Source of the DNA: Longivirga sp036510975
Lineage (GTDB): Bacteria; Actinomycetota; Actinomycetes; S36-B12; CAIYMF01
Length of the DNA: 64,000 bases
NCBI GenBank assembly: GCA_036510975.1
Contig: DATCCY010000073.1
Location: 1-64,000, forward strand
Direction: 5' to 3'
The position numbers and the translations under genes are program-made. Numbering within the stretch: the stretch's first letter is position 1; every line of letters begins with the position of its first letter. The notes beneath the pieces are model-generated. The model was not told the origin of the DNA, did not search any database, and saw only the letters and a program-made list of their open reading frames with translations. Positions 41,767 to 50,193 of this stretch are shown here, in pieces.

Positions 41767-42827
41767 GCGGTCATCTCCTGCTCGGCGTGCTTGCGGGCCA
41801 GCTCGACCGCGACGTCGATGATCATGTCCTCCTGGCCACCCACGACCTGGCGCCTGCCGAGCTCGAGGAGGATCTCGGCCTGCGAGACGCCGTAGCGCTG
41901 CGCAGCGCGCTCGGCGTGCAGGAGGAAGGAGCCGTAGACGCCGGCGTAGCCGAGCAGGAGCCCGGCACGATCGATCACCTGCTGGCGCGGCATGAGCGGT
42001 CGGGTCACCTCCTCGGCGAGGTCCATGAGCTTGAGCGGGTCGACGCCGCTCACGATGCCGTTCTTCTCGCACACGGCCGCGAGGATCTCCGTGGGACAGT
42101 TCCCGGCGCCGGCGCCGAGGCCGGCGCTCGTGCCGTCGAGGTTGCGCGCGCCCTCCTCGTAGGCCGCGATGGAGTTGGCCACCGCGAGCGAGAGGTTCTG
42201 GTGGGCGTGGACCCCGAGCGGTACGTCGATGCCCCCGACGATCTCGGCCACCCGAGCGCGCACCTCGTTGGTCGTCATCGCGCCTGCGGAGTCCGCGATG
42301 TAGACGGTGTCGGCGCCGAAGGACTCCATCAGCCGGGCCTGCTCGAGCAGGCCCCTCGGGGTGTTCATGTGGCTCATCATGAGGAAGCCGATGGCCTCCA
42401 TCCCGAGGTCCTTGGCGATCGTGATGTGCTGCTGGGTGATGTCCGCCTCGGTGCAGTGCACGGCGATGCGCACGACGCCGACCCCGAGGTCCCGGGCGCG
42501 CCGCAGCTCGTCGAGCGTGCCGATCCCGGGCACGAGCAGCACGGCGATCTCGGCGTCGGTCGTGGCCGCGACGGCGGCCTCGATGAGTTTCATCTCGTCG
42601 ACCGCGCTGAACCCGTAGTTGAACGAGGAGCCGGCGAGCCCGTCGCCGTGCGTGACCTCGATGACCTGCACCCCCGCGGCGTCGAGCCCCTTCACGACCG
42701 ACACGACCTGGTCGACGGTGTACTGGTGGGAGATCGCGTGCGATCCGTCGCGCAGCGTGGAGTCGATGAGGCGGAAGTCGCGGGGCGGTGCGACGCCCGC
42801 AGCGGGCTGGTCCTGGACGGCGTTCAT
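41763..42827 (-). CDS. 4-hydroxy-2-oxovalerate aldolase
   Basis: 354 residues. The DmpG/MhpE pattern is clear: IDSTLRDGSHAISHQY (metal and catalytic region), GVHAHQNLSLAVANSIAA in the metal-binding HxH part, and LDGTSAGLGAGAGN. It splits 4-hydroxy-2-oxovalerate into pyruvate and acetaldehyde and normally forms a channelling complex with the acetaldehyde dehydrogenase encoded next to it. Four-base overlaps on both sides show a tight operon. Confidence 0.94.
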   Translation of the reverse strand: MNAVQDQPAAGVAPPRDFRLIDSTLRDGSHAISHQYTVDQVVSVVKGLDAAGVQVIEVTHGDGLAGSSFNYGFSAVDEMKLIEAAVAATTDAEIAVLLVPGIGTLDELRRARDLGVGVVRIAVHCTEADITQQHITIAKDLGMEAIGFLMMSHMNTPRGLLEQARLMESFGADTVYIADSAGAMTTNEVRARVAEIVGGIDVPLGVHAHQNLSLAVANSIAAYEEGARNLDGTSAGLGAGAGNCPTEILAAVCEKNGIVSGVDPLKLMDLAEEVTRPLMPRQQVIDRAGLLLGYAGVYGSFLLHAERAAQRYGVSQAEILLELGRRQVVGGQEDMIIDVAVELARKHAEQEMTA

Positions 42828-43729
42828 GCCGCGACCTCCTGGTGGGCGGCGATGGCCTCGCCGACGCGGACGGCGGCCGCGGTCATGATGTCGAGGTTGC
42901 CCGCGTAGGCCGGGAGGTAGTCGCCGGCGCCCTCGACCTCGAGGAGCACGACGGACCGGAAGGGCACCACGCCACCCGGAGTGTGGAACGGTCCCTCCTC
43001 GATGAGCGGCGGCTGCTTGAGGCGGTAGCCCGGCACGTACCTCGCGACGTCGGCCACCATCCGGTGGATCGACTCCACCACGGCATCGTGGTCGGTGCCC
43101 TCCGGGAGGGCGCAGAAGACGGTGTTGCGCATGAGGATCGGGGGCTCGGCCGGGTTCAGCACGATGATCGCCTTGCCGATCTCGGCGCCACCGATCTCCA
43201 CGAGGGCGGCGCGGGTGGTCCGGGTGAACTCGTCGATGTTCTGGCGCGTCCCCGGACCCGCCGACTTCGAGGCGACCGCCGACACCATCTCGGCGTAGGG
43301 CACGCGGGTCACGCGGCTCACCGCGGCCACCATCGGCGTCGTGGCCTGGCCGCCGCAGGTGACCATGTTGACGTTGGGGGCGTCGAGGTGCTCCTCCAGG
43401 TTCACCGCGGCGATCACCTTCGGCCCGCGCGCGGCCGGGGTGAGGTCGACGGCGCGGATGCCCAGCTCCTCCAGGACCTTGGCGTGGCGCACGTGGACGT
43501 AGGCGCTCGTGGCGTCAAAGGCCATCCGCACGGCGCCCGGGTTCTCCCGCACCCAGTCGATGCCGTTGTGGGGCGCCTCGTAGCCGCGGTCGCGCGCGCG
43601 GGCCAGGCCCTCGCTGTCGGGATCGATCCCGATGAGCGCGACGAGGTCGAGCGTGGGGGAGCGCTCGATCTTGTACATGAGGTCGGTCCCGATGTTGCCG
43701 GACCCGATGATGGCGACGGGAAGTCCCAC
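42824..43729 (-). CDS. Acetaldehyde dehydrogenase (acylating)
   Basis: 301 residues from GTG 43729 with AGGGGACC upstream. NAD motif GSGNIG is at residues 9-14 and the catalytic Cys125 is in NMVTCGGQATTP. It converts acetaldehyde, NAD and CoA into acetyl-CoA. Length and sequence fit the DmpF/MhpF partner of the aldolase, with which it overlaps by four bases. Confidence 0.94.
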   Translation of the reverse strand: MGLPVAIIGSGNIGTDLMYKIERSPTLDLVALIGIDPDSEGLARARDRGYEAPHNGIDWVRENPGAVRMAFDATSAYVHVRHAKVLEELGIRAVDLTPAARGPKVIAAVNLEEHLDAPNVNMVTCGGQATTPMVAAVSRVTRVPYAEMVSAVASKSAGPGTRQNIDEFTRTTRAALVEIGGAEIGKAIIVLNPAEPPILMRNTVFCALPEGTDHDAVVESIHRMVADVARYVPGYRLKQPPLIEEGPFHTPGGVVPFRSVVLLEVEGAGDYLPAYAGNLDIMTAAAVRVGEAIAAHQEVAA

Positions 43730-43740
43730 GGCGGTCCCCT

Positions 43741-44529
43741 TCAGACGATCCGGACGGAGACGGCGCCGAGCCGGTCGAACTCGGCACGGTAGGTCTCGCC
43801 GGCGGCGACCGGGACCGCGGCGTGCAGCGCCCCGGTCATCACGACGGAGCCAGCGGGGAGACCGGCACCCAGCGGGTGGAGCGTGCGCACCAGCCACGCG
43901 ACAGCGGCAGCGGGGTTGCCGAGGGCGGCCGCACCGGCGCCCGTCGCGATGACCTCGCCGTCGCGGGTGAACACCATGCCGAGGGTGCGCAGGTCGACGT
44001 CGGAGACGGCGGTGGCGCGGCCGGCGACGACGATCGCGCCGCTGCTCGCCATGTCGGCGACGGTGTCGGGCAGCTTGATCCGCCAGTCGGCGACCCGGCT
44101 GTCGACCAGCTCGATGGAGGCGACCACGCCGTCGGTGGCGCGCAGCACGTCGAGCGGCGTGCAGTCGGGACCGGAGAGCTCCGCGCCGAGCACGAGGGCG
44201 ATCTCGGCCTCGAGCTTCGGCGCGATGTAGTCGGCGAGCGCGATCTGCGCGCCGTCGACGTGGACGTGCGACGCCATCACGGGTGCGAAGTCGGGGGAGT
44301 CGACGCCGAGCATCTGCTGCATGGGCTGGCTGGTGAGGCCGAGCTTGTAGCCCACGACCCGGTCCCCGTCCGCGAGATAGCGGCGTACGACCCCCTGCTG
44401 CACGAGGTAGCCGTCCGCCATCGTGAGGCCGGGGTCGGCCTCGGTGAGCGGTGGCACCGGCACGCGGGTCAGCCGCGCGTCGTAGAGCGCTGCCGCGAGC
44501 TCGTCGGCGCGCTCGCGCGTCAAGGTCAT
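43741..44529 (-). CDS. 2-keto-4-pentenoate hydratase/4-oxalocrotonate decarboxylase family (copy 2)
   Basis: 262 residues from ATG 44529 after AAGGAGGG. The lysine motif GYKLGLTS and acidic motif KLEAEIALVLG are conserved. It precedes the acetaldehyde dehydrogenase by 11 bases and overlaps the regulator gene by four. One of copies 1 and 2 is probably the hydratase and the other the decarboxylase of the meta pathway. It is clearly paralogous to copies 1 and 3. Confidence 0.88.
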   Translation of the reverse strand: MTLTRERADELAAALYDARLTRVPVPPLTEADPGLTMADGYLVQQGVVRRYLADGDRVVGYKLGLTSQPMQQMLGVDSPDFAPVMASHVHVDGAQIALADYIAPKLEAEIALVLGAELSGPDCTPLDVLRATDGVVASIELVDSRVADWRIKLPDTVADMASSGAIVVAGRATAVSDVDLRTLGMVFTRDGEVIATGAGAAALGNPAAAVAWLVRTLHPLGAGLPAGSVVMTGALHAAVPVAAGETYRAEFDRLGAVSVRIV

Positions 44530-45344
44530 CGTGTTCCCTCCTTGCGCACGGACGCATCGTTCCACCCGAGGCGTCGGCTGATGGCGGCGGCGGCCTCGAC
44601 GGCGGGCCGGGTGAACCGGCGCAGGTTCGCGCCGTCGAGACGCTGCACGGGGCCGGCGATCGAGAGCGCCGCCACGACCCCGCCGCGCGCGTCGCGGATG
44701 GGAGCCGCGATCGAGGCGGTGCCGATCTCCGACTCGTTGACGTTCTCGGCCCAGCCCTGCGCGCGCACCTGCGCGAGCTGGGCGCGCAGCAACCCCTGGT
44801 CGGCGATCGTGTACGGCGTCTTGCGCGGCAGCCGCCAGCCGGTGAGCGTGGCGTCGAGGGCGTCCTCGGAGAGGAACGCCAGCAGCACCTTGCCGGTCGA
44901 CGTGCAGTGGGCATCGTTACGGTGGCCCACCCGTCCGAACATCCGCACGGTCTGCGGGCTCTCCCGCCGCTCGACGTAGACGACATGGCGACCGTCGAGC
45001 ACGGCCACCTGGATCGTCTCCTTCGTCATGTTGCGCAGCTGGTCGATGATCGAGTGCGAGGCGGTGTGGAGGTCCATGCCGGACTGCACGCTCGCCCCGA
45101 GCTCGTGCATCGTGAGCGCGAGCCGGTAGGAACCGGACTCGGGGTCCTGCTCGAGGAGGCGCTCGACGGTCAGGGTGTGCAGCAGCCGGTGGGTCGTGCT
45201 CTTGCCGAGTCCGAGCCGCCTCGCCAGCTCGCTGACGCCGATCTCGCGGTCGCCCTTGCCGAACTCCTTGAGCAGCCGGGCGGCGTTGCTCACGCTGGCC
45301 AGCACCTGGGTGTCGCCCGTGGGGCGCAGGTCGCGCGCGGCCAC
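44526..45344 (-). CDS. IclR-family transcriptional regulator
   Basis: 272 residues from GTG 45344, preceded by GGAGG. The N-terminal winged helix (IGVSELARRLGLGKSTTHRLL, shortened: key helix GKSTTHRLL) is followed by the IclR ligand-binding domain with CTSTGKVLLAFL and the end GGVVAALSIAGPVQRL. IclR proteins often control aromatic catabolism and sense pathway intermediates. It is the second gene of the leftward operon and the best candidate to act at the inverted repeat in the divergent promoter region. Confidence 0.92.
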   Translation of the reverse strand: MAARDLRPTGDTQVLASVSNAARLLKEFGKGDREIGVSELARRLGLGKSTTHRLLHTLTVERLLEQDPESGSYRLALTMHELGASVQSGMDLHTASHSIIDQLRNMTKETIQVAVLDGRHVVYVERRESPQTVRMFGRVGHRNDAHCTSTGKVLLAFLSEDALDATLTGWRLPRKTPYTIADQGLLRAQLAQVRAQGWAENVNESEIGTASIAAPIRDARGGVVAALSIAGPVQRLDGANLRRFTRPAVEAAAAISRRLGWNDASVRKEGTR

Positions 45345-45345
45345 G

Positions 45346-46029
45346 TCAGGACACCTCCGCCGGAGTGCGCAGGCTAGTGAGCAGGGCGTGGCGCACGGCG
45401 TCGTCGCCGGCGGCAGGGTCCGCGCAGACCGCGGCGAGGGTCTCGTCCCGCGGCGCGAGCCGCAGAGCCAGCATCCGGGTCGCCTCGCGCAGGCCGAGGC
45501 GCTCGGCCACGGCGTACTCCTCGGCGAGGGCCGACCGGGAGCCGGCGTGGGCCCTGATCGCGTCGTGGTCGCGGAAGACCGCGGCGTGCTGGTTGGCGAG
45601 GCCGGTCCCGGCGTGCTGCGCGTGATGGGGGGTGAGGCCACCACCAGGGGATACCGACAGGTGGTAGACGACGTCGGGCACGCCGAGGACCCGGCGCACC
45701 TCCGCCGGTTGCGGCCCCTGCGCCTCGTCGACGAGCCCGAGGGCCGGCACCACCACCGGGTCGAAGAAGCGCACGGTCCAGGACAGCCCGGGCAGCGAGT
45801 CGGCGACCTCGACCTCGGGGCCGTGCGGAGCGGGCAGGGGGGAGGACGTGGCGAGCACGTGCAGGTGGCGGACCCCCACGGCGAGCACGGTGAGCCGGTC
45901 GGTCCGCATCAGCGGCAGGGCGCCCTGCTCGCCGACCGGCAGGAGCCGGACCTGGTCGAGGTAGGCGCCGTGCAGCGCAGACACGAACCCGGCCATGGCC
46001 TCCCGAAGCTGGCCGGGATCTGCGCTCAT
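45346..46029 (-). CDS. Hypothetical protein, first gene of the leftward catabolic operon
   Basis: 227 residues from ATG 46029. The stop lies one base before the GTG of the IclR gene. It has several histidines (GGGLTPHHAQHAGTGLANQH) and a central VRFFDPVVVPALGLVDEA strand. No family recognised and no membrane segments. Its place upstream of the regulator and opposite the dioxygenase genes ties it to the pathway. A binding, sensing or accessory enzyme role is possible. Confidence 0.7.
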   Translation of the reverse strand: MSADPGQLREAMAGFVSALHGAYLDQVRLLPVGEQGALPLMRTDRLTVLAVGVRHLHVLATSSPLPAPHGPEVEVADSLPGLSWTVRFFDPVVVPALGLVDEAQGPQPAEVRRVLGVPDVVYHLSVSPGGGLTPHHAQHAGTGLANQHAAVFRDHDAIRAHAGSRSALAEEYAVAERLGLREATRMLALRLAPRDETLAAVCADPAAGDDAVRHALLTSLRTPAEVS

Positions 46030-46051
46030 GGCGGCGAAGGTACGCCGATCC

Positions 46052-46090
46052 TGTCCCGCATGGCGGCACATCGGTCCACTGTGCGGGACA
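46052..46090. promoter_or_regulatory. Inverted repeat in the divergent catabolic promoter
   Basis: TGTCCCGCA (46052-46060) and TGCGGGACA (46082-46090) are exact complements separated by 21 bases, so their centres are 30 bases (about three turns) apart. They fill the 82-base gap between the two divergent operons. This is the likely operator of the IclR regulator; binding is not shown. Confidence 0.55.
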
Positions 46091-46111
46091 CGTAGGCCTA
46101 CCTTCCGGGCC

Positions 46112-47020
46112 ATGGGCATCCTGCGGCTCGGCCACGTCGACGTGACGGTCACCGACCTCGACCTCGCCACGGCGTACTACACCGAGGTCATGGGCATGAT
46201 CGTCACCGAGCGCGACGCCGACTCGGTCTACCTCAAGTGCTGGGACGAGGTCGACCACCACTCGCTGCGCCTAGTCTACGCGCCGCGGATCGGCATGGAG
46301 CTCATGAGCTTCAAGGTCGAGCACGAGGACGACCTGTCCGACCTCGAGAACGCGGTGAACCGCTACGGCTTCCCCGTGCAGCGGATCTCCGGGGGCGAGT
46401 CGGTCGGGCAGGGCGAGTCGATCCGGTTCGCCACGCCGTCCGGGCACACGATGGAGCTCGTCCACGACATCGAGAAGGTCGGCGGCCTGCTGCCAAAGGT
46501 CAACCCGGCGCCGTTCGTGACGGGCGTCCCGGGCATCGCCCCGCCCCGGATGGACCACCTGCTCGTCACGGCGGAGGAGGTCGGGGAGGCCACCACGTTC
46601 TACACGAACGTCCTGGGATTCCGGGTCACCGAGCAGCTGCTCGACGGCAACGGCCACCAGATCGGCACCTGGATGGAGCGGTCGTTCTCGCCGCACGACC
46701 TCGCGGTGGTCGCCGGCCCGAACGGGGGGCTGCACCACTTCGCGTTCTGGCTCGACGACTGGGAGGCCGTGCGCAAGGCGGCCGACACGCTGGCCTACAA
46801 CGGCATCCAGATCGACGTCGGGCCCACCCGGCACGGCGTCACCCGCGGCTCGACCATCTACTTCTTCGACCCGCTCGGCACCCGCAACGAGGTGTTCACC
46901 GGCGGCTACCGGCCCGATCCCGACTTCCCCACGATCACCTGGACCGAGGACAACATCGGCCGGGCCGTCTTCTACTACGAGGGCGAGCTCAACGACCGCT
47001 TCATGAAGGTGCACACCTGA
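46112..47020 (+). CDS. Catechol 2,3-dioxygenase, XylE-type (copy 1)
   Basis: 302 residues from ATG 46112. Residues aligned with the XylE active site are all present: His149 (PPRMDHLL), His195 (SPHDLAV), His208 (GGLHHFAF), His241 (PTRHGVT), Tyr250 (TIYFFDP) and Glu260 (RNEVFTGG). The two vicinal-oxygen-chelate domains have normal lengths. The enzyme cleaves catechol next to its hydroxyls to 2-hydroxymuconic semialdehyde, with Fe(II). It opens the rightward operon. Confidence 0.94.
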   Translation: MGILRLGHVDVTVTDLDLATAYYTEVMGMIVTERDADSVYLKCWDEVDHHSLRLVYAPRIGMELMSFKVEHEDDLSDLENAVNRYGFPVQRISGGESVGQGESIRFATPSGHTMELVHDIEKVGGLLPKVNPAPFVTGVPGIAPPRMDHLLVTAEEVGEATTFYTNVLGFRVTEQLLDGNGHQIGTWMERSFSPHDLAVVAGPNGGLHHFAFWLDDWEAVRKAADTLAYNGIQIDVGPTRHGVTRGSTIYFFDPLGTRNEVFTGGYRPDPDFPTITWTEDNIGRAVFYYEGELNDRFMKVHT

Positions 47021-47931
47021 TGAGCATCCTGCGACTGAGCCACGTCGAGGTCCGCGTGCCCGACCTCGAGCTCGCGACCGCCTACTACTGCGAGGTCGTG
47101 GGCATGATCGAGACCGCGCGCGAGAGCGAGCGCGTCTTCCTCAAGTGCTGGGACGAGCACCAGCACCACTCGGTGGTCCTCACCTGGGCGCCGACCCACG
47201 GGCTCAACCACTTCGGCTTCAAGGTGACCGACCTCGAGGACCTCGACCTCTACGCGGCACGCCTCAAGGAGGCGGGCATCGACGTCACGCGTCACGCGCC
47301 GGACGAGTGGGCGCCGGGGCACGGGTCCTCGATCCGCTTCACTCTGCCGAGCGGCCACACGATGGAGCTCGTGCACGGCATGCAGCAGGTGGGCAACCTG
47401 CTCCCGCTGACCAACCCGCCGCCCAAGCCGCTCAACCTCGTCGGGATCGCGCCGCCGCGCATCGACCACCTCTTCCTCACCGCCGAGGACGTCGGAGCGA
47501 TGACCGACTTCCTCGTCGACGTGCTCGACTTCCGGGTCACCGAGCAGGTCGTGGGCGACGACGGGTTCCAGATCGCGACCTGGCTGGAGGTGTCGCACGC
47601 GAGCCACGACATCGCGCTGGTCACCGGTCCCAACGGCGGCCTGCACCACTTCGCCTGGGCGGTCGAGGACTGGACGGCGATCCGTGACGCGGCCGACATC
47701 TGCGCCTACCACGGCGTGCGGATCGAGACGAACCCCACCCGGCACGGCGCCACCCGCGGGCACTGCCTCTACTTCTTCGATCCCGTCGGCAACCGCAACG
47801 AGGTCTTCACCGGCGGCTACTGGGTCGATCCCGACAACGAGCCGACGCTCTGGACGGAGGCCGAGATGGGCCGTGCCCTGTTCTGGTACGACGGCGTCGT
47901 GAACCAGCGCTTCCTCACGGTGCACACGTGA
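47020..47931 (+). CDS. Catechol 2,3-dioxygenase, XylE-type (copy 2)
   Basis: 303 residues; its ATG shares one base with the preceding TGA. It is a clear paralogue of copy 1 with the same ligands (PRIDHLF, SHDIALV, GGLHHFAW, PTRHGAT, LYFFDP, RNEVFTGG). Substitutions around positions 50-100 and in the TIY-to-CLY segment suggest a different substrate or inactivation behaviour. The tandem arrangement indicates that the operon handles more than one catechol. Confidence 0.93.
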   Translation: MSILRLSHVEVRVPDLELATAYYCEVVGMIETARESERVFLKCWDEHQHHSVVLTWAPTHGLNHFGFKVTDLEDLDLYAARLKEAGIDVTRHAPDEWAPGHGSSIRFTLPSGHTMELVHGMQQVGNLLPLTNPPPKPLNLVGIAPPRIDHLFLTAEDVGAMTDFLVDVLDFRVTEQVVGDDGFQIATWLEVSHASHDIALVTGPNGGLHHFAWAVEDWTAIRDAADICAYHGVRIETNPTRHGATRGHCLYFFDPVGNRNEVFTGGYWVDPDNEPTLWTEAEMGRALFWYDGVVNQRFLTVHT

Positions 47932-49016
47932 CCGCCGTCCGGGAGCCCGCCGCCGGCTCGAGCTTCCCGCGCACCGAGCGCCCCGATGCCCCGGCGTACC
48001 TCTCCCGCTACCTCGAGCGGGCCGGACGTGCCGGCACCACCGACGAGGTGTCCGACGACAGCACGCCGCTGTACCTGCGGCGCTTCCGCGAGCGCCGGGA
48101 GTCCACCGATCCGTTCGAGCAGCCGGTGCAGTCCTACGACGGGCACGAGCTCAACACCACGCGCGGCTGGGCCGAGGTCACGCGTACCAAGGAGATCGTT
48201 CCTGAGCGGCGCGAGCAGGCGGCACAGGTCACCACCGACATCTACTTCGTGCGGCACGGCGAGACGCAGGGCTACAGCTCGGAGTCGGGCCTGACCCCGC
48301 TCGGGTCGTGGCAGTCGCACCGCCGCGGGCAGGAGCTCGCTCGCCGCGTCATGGACGGGCACACGGTGCGGCTCGCCTGCGCCGACACGAACCGCGCGCG
48401 TCAGACCGCCGAGCACATCCGGCGCGGCCTTCTCGACGGGATGTCGCTGTTCGGGCGCGAGGCCACGGTCGGCGACATCGTCGCCTACCGCGAGTTCCAG
48501 AACTTCGCGGTCGCGACCCCCGAGGGCCTGCGCGACGTCACCTCGGCCTTCCGGCTCTACGCCAAGGAGCTCGAGGCCTTCGAGCGCACGTCCATGGGCG
48601 AGCGTCCGGGGTGGCTCGTCGACGTCGACCGGTTCTGGAAGATCCAGAACGGCGGAGGCGACCCCATCACCCACTGGCTCACGATGCCGATGCTCCACTT
48701 CGAGCCCCCGGTCTCGTGCGTCCGGCGCTTCTGGGCGGGTCTGCTGCGCATCCACCGCGAGACGCCCGGCAACTCCGTCGTCGTCGCCACGCACTCGGGC
48801 CCGATCCGTGCCTTCGCCACGGCGGCGATGGGCTACGACCCAGGCGAGCCGTTCAACACCGAGTTCGTGCGGGTGCGGCTCATCGAGGGTGGCGTCACGG
48901 CACTCGTGCTCTACCGCAACCGCGTCCAGGAGGTCAACGTGCCGGACCTCGAGGCGCTCCCCGACTGGTGGTCCGGAACGGCGCGCGGCGCAGACGCGGC
49001 GGAGGAGGTCCGATGA
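47928..49016 (+). CDS. Histidine phosphatase family protein with long N-terminal extension
   Basis: 362 residues from GTG 47928, overlapping the previous stop by four bases. The phosphatase core starts at IYFVRHGETQG (His110 in RHG) and has the second histidine His289 in VVATHSGP. The first 100 residues are an unusual Arg/Glu-rich extension, and 185-265 form a large insert (FWKIQNGGGDP...) for the family. Placed between dioxygenase and aryl-phosphotransferase genes, it probably removes phosphate from an aryl phosphate. The substrate is inference. Confidence 0.85.
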   Translation: MTAVREPAAGSSFPRTERPDAPAYLSRYLERAGRAGTTDEVSDDSTPLYLRRFRERRESTDPFEQPVQSYDGHELNTTRGWAEVTRTKEIVPERREQAAQVTTDIYFVRHGETQGYSSESGLTPLGSWQSHRRGQELARRVMDGHTVRLACADTNRARQTAEHIRRGLLDGMSLFGREATVGDIVAYREFQNFAVATPEGLRDVTSAFRLYAKELEAFERTSMGERPGWLVDVDRFWKIQNGGGDPITHWLTMPMLHFEPPVSCVRRFWAGLLRIHRETPGNSVVVATHSGPIRAFATAAMGYDPGEPFNTEFVRVRLIEGGVTALVLYRNRVQEVNVPDLEALPDWWSGTARGADAAEEVR

Positions 49017-50104
49017 CGACGATCTCGTGGTTCGAGAGCTACTGGGCCGGCATGAAGTCCGAGGTCGGTGGGAAGGCGGCGAGCCTCGGCGAGATGACCG
49101 GCGCCGGCCTGCCGGTGCCGCCCGGGTTCGCGGTCTGCACGTCGGCCTACCGCCGCGCGCGCGACGAGTCCGACCTCGACGCGCAGATCGCGCGGATCCT
49201 GCACGGTCTCAACATCAACGACACGGACTCCGTGACCGAGCGGTGCGGACAGATCCGCAAGCTCATCTCGACCATGCCGATCCCCGAGGGGATCGAGCTG
49301 CAGATCCGCGGCGCCTATCTCGAGCTGTCGGCGCGTGCCGGGACGAAGGAGGTCCCGGTCGCCGTGCGGTCGTCGGCCACGTCCGAGGACTCACCTGACG
49401 CGTCCTTCGCCGGTGAGCACGACACCTACCTCTGGGTGCGTGGCGCCGAGGACGTCATCGACGCGGTGCGCAGGTGCTGGGCGAGCCTGTTCACCGACCG
49501 CGCCACGTGCTACCGCGTCGAGATGGGCTACGACCACCGGTCCGTCGAGATGTGCGTCGTCGTCCAGAAGATGGTGCACCCCAAGGCGGCCGGGGTGGCG
49601 TTCACGCTCGACCCGACCAACGGCGACCGGTCGCAGGTGGCGATCGACGCGGCGTGGGGCTTCGGTGAGAGCGTGGTCGCGGGTGAGGTCACGCCCGACA
49701 ACTTCCGCGTCGACAAGGTGATGCTCGACATCACCAAGCGGATCATCAGCGCCAAGACCCAGGAGTACGTCCTCACCGACCACGACACGGTCGAGAAGGT
49801 CGACACCGACCCCGAGCGGGCGTTGCAGCCCTGCCTCACCGACGCCGAGATCAAGGCGATCACGAAGCTGGCCAAGACGGCCGAGCGGCACTACGGCTGC
49901 CCGCAGGACATCGAGTGGGCCGTCGACGTCGACCTGCCGGAGGGGGAGAACATCATCCTCCTGCAGTCGCGGCCCGAGACCGTGTGGAGCAGGAAGGGTC
50001 CGACCGCCGTCATCGCTCCGGGCACGAACACCGGCGACTTCATGTCGAGCATCGTCTCGACGCTCATGTCGCCGCTGTACACGAAGGGATCGGACGGTCC
50101 CTGA
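49013..50104 (+). CDS. PEP-synthase-like ATP-binding subunit of an aryl phosphotransferase
   Basis: 363 residues (about 40 kDa), overlapping the phosphatase stop by four bases. It holds only the PPDK_N ATP-grasp module: GGKAASLGEM, VAVRSSATSEDSPDASFAG, QKMVHPKAAGVAFTLDP, WGFGESVVAGEV and the final LQSRPETVW. In phenylphosphate synthase a 40-kDa subunit of this kind uses ATP to phosphorylate a histidine on the partner subunit, releasing AMP and phosphate. Similar pairs act on p-cresol (CreHI) and hydroxyacetophenones (HpeHI). The partner is the next gene. Confidence 0.88.
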   Translation: MTTISWFESYWAGMKSEVGGKAASLGEMTGAGLPVPPGFAVCTSAYRRARDESDLDAQIARILHGLNINDTDSVTERCGQIRKLISTMPIPEGIELQIRGAYLELSARAGTKEVPVAVRSSATSEDSPDASFAGEHDTYLWVRGAEDVIDAVRRCWASLFTDRATCYRVEMGYDHRSVEMCVVVQKMVHPKAAGVAFTLDPTNGDRSQVAIDAAWGFGESVVAGEVTPDNFRVDKVMLDITKRIISAKTQEYVLTDHDTVEKVDTDPERALQPCLTDAEIKAITKLAKTAERHYGCPQDIEWAVDVDLPEGENIILLQSRPETVWSRKGPTAVIAPGTNTGDFMSSIVSTLMSPLYTKGSDGP

Positions 50105-50193
50105 CCGGCCGTCCGCGCACGTCGCGCCACCCGTCGGCCGCGCCCCGCGACCGCACCCAGTGTGACCCGACCCGGGTCTGAGAAGGAGAACGC

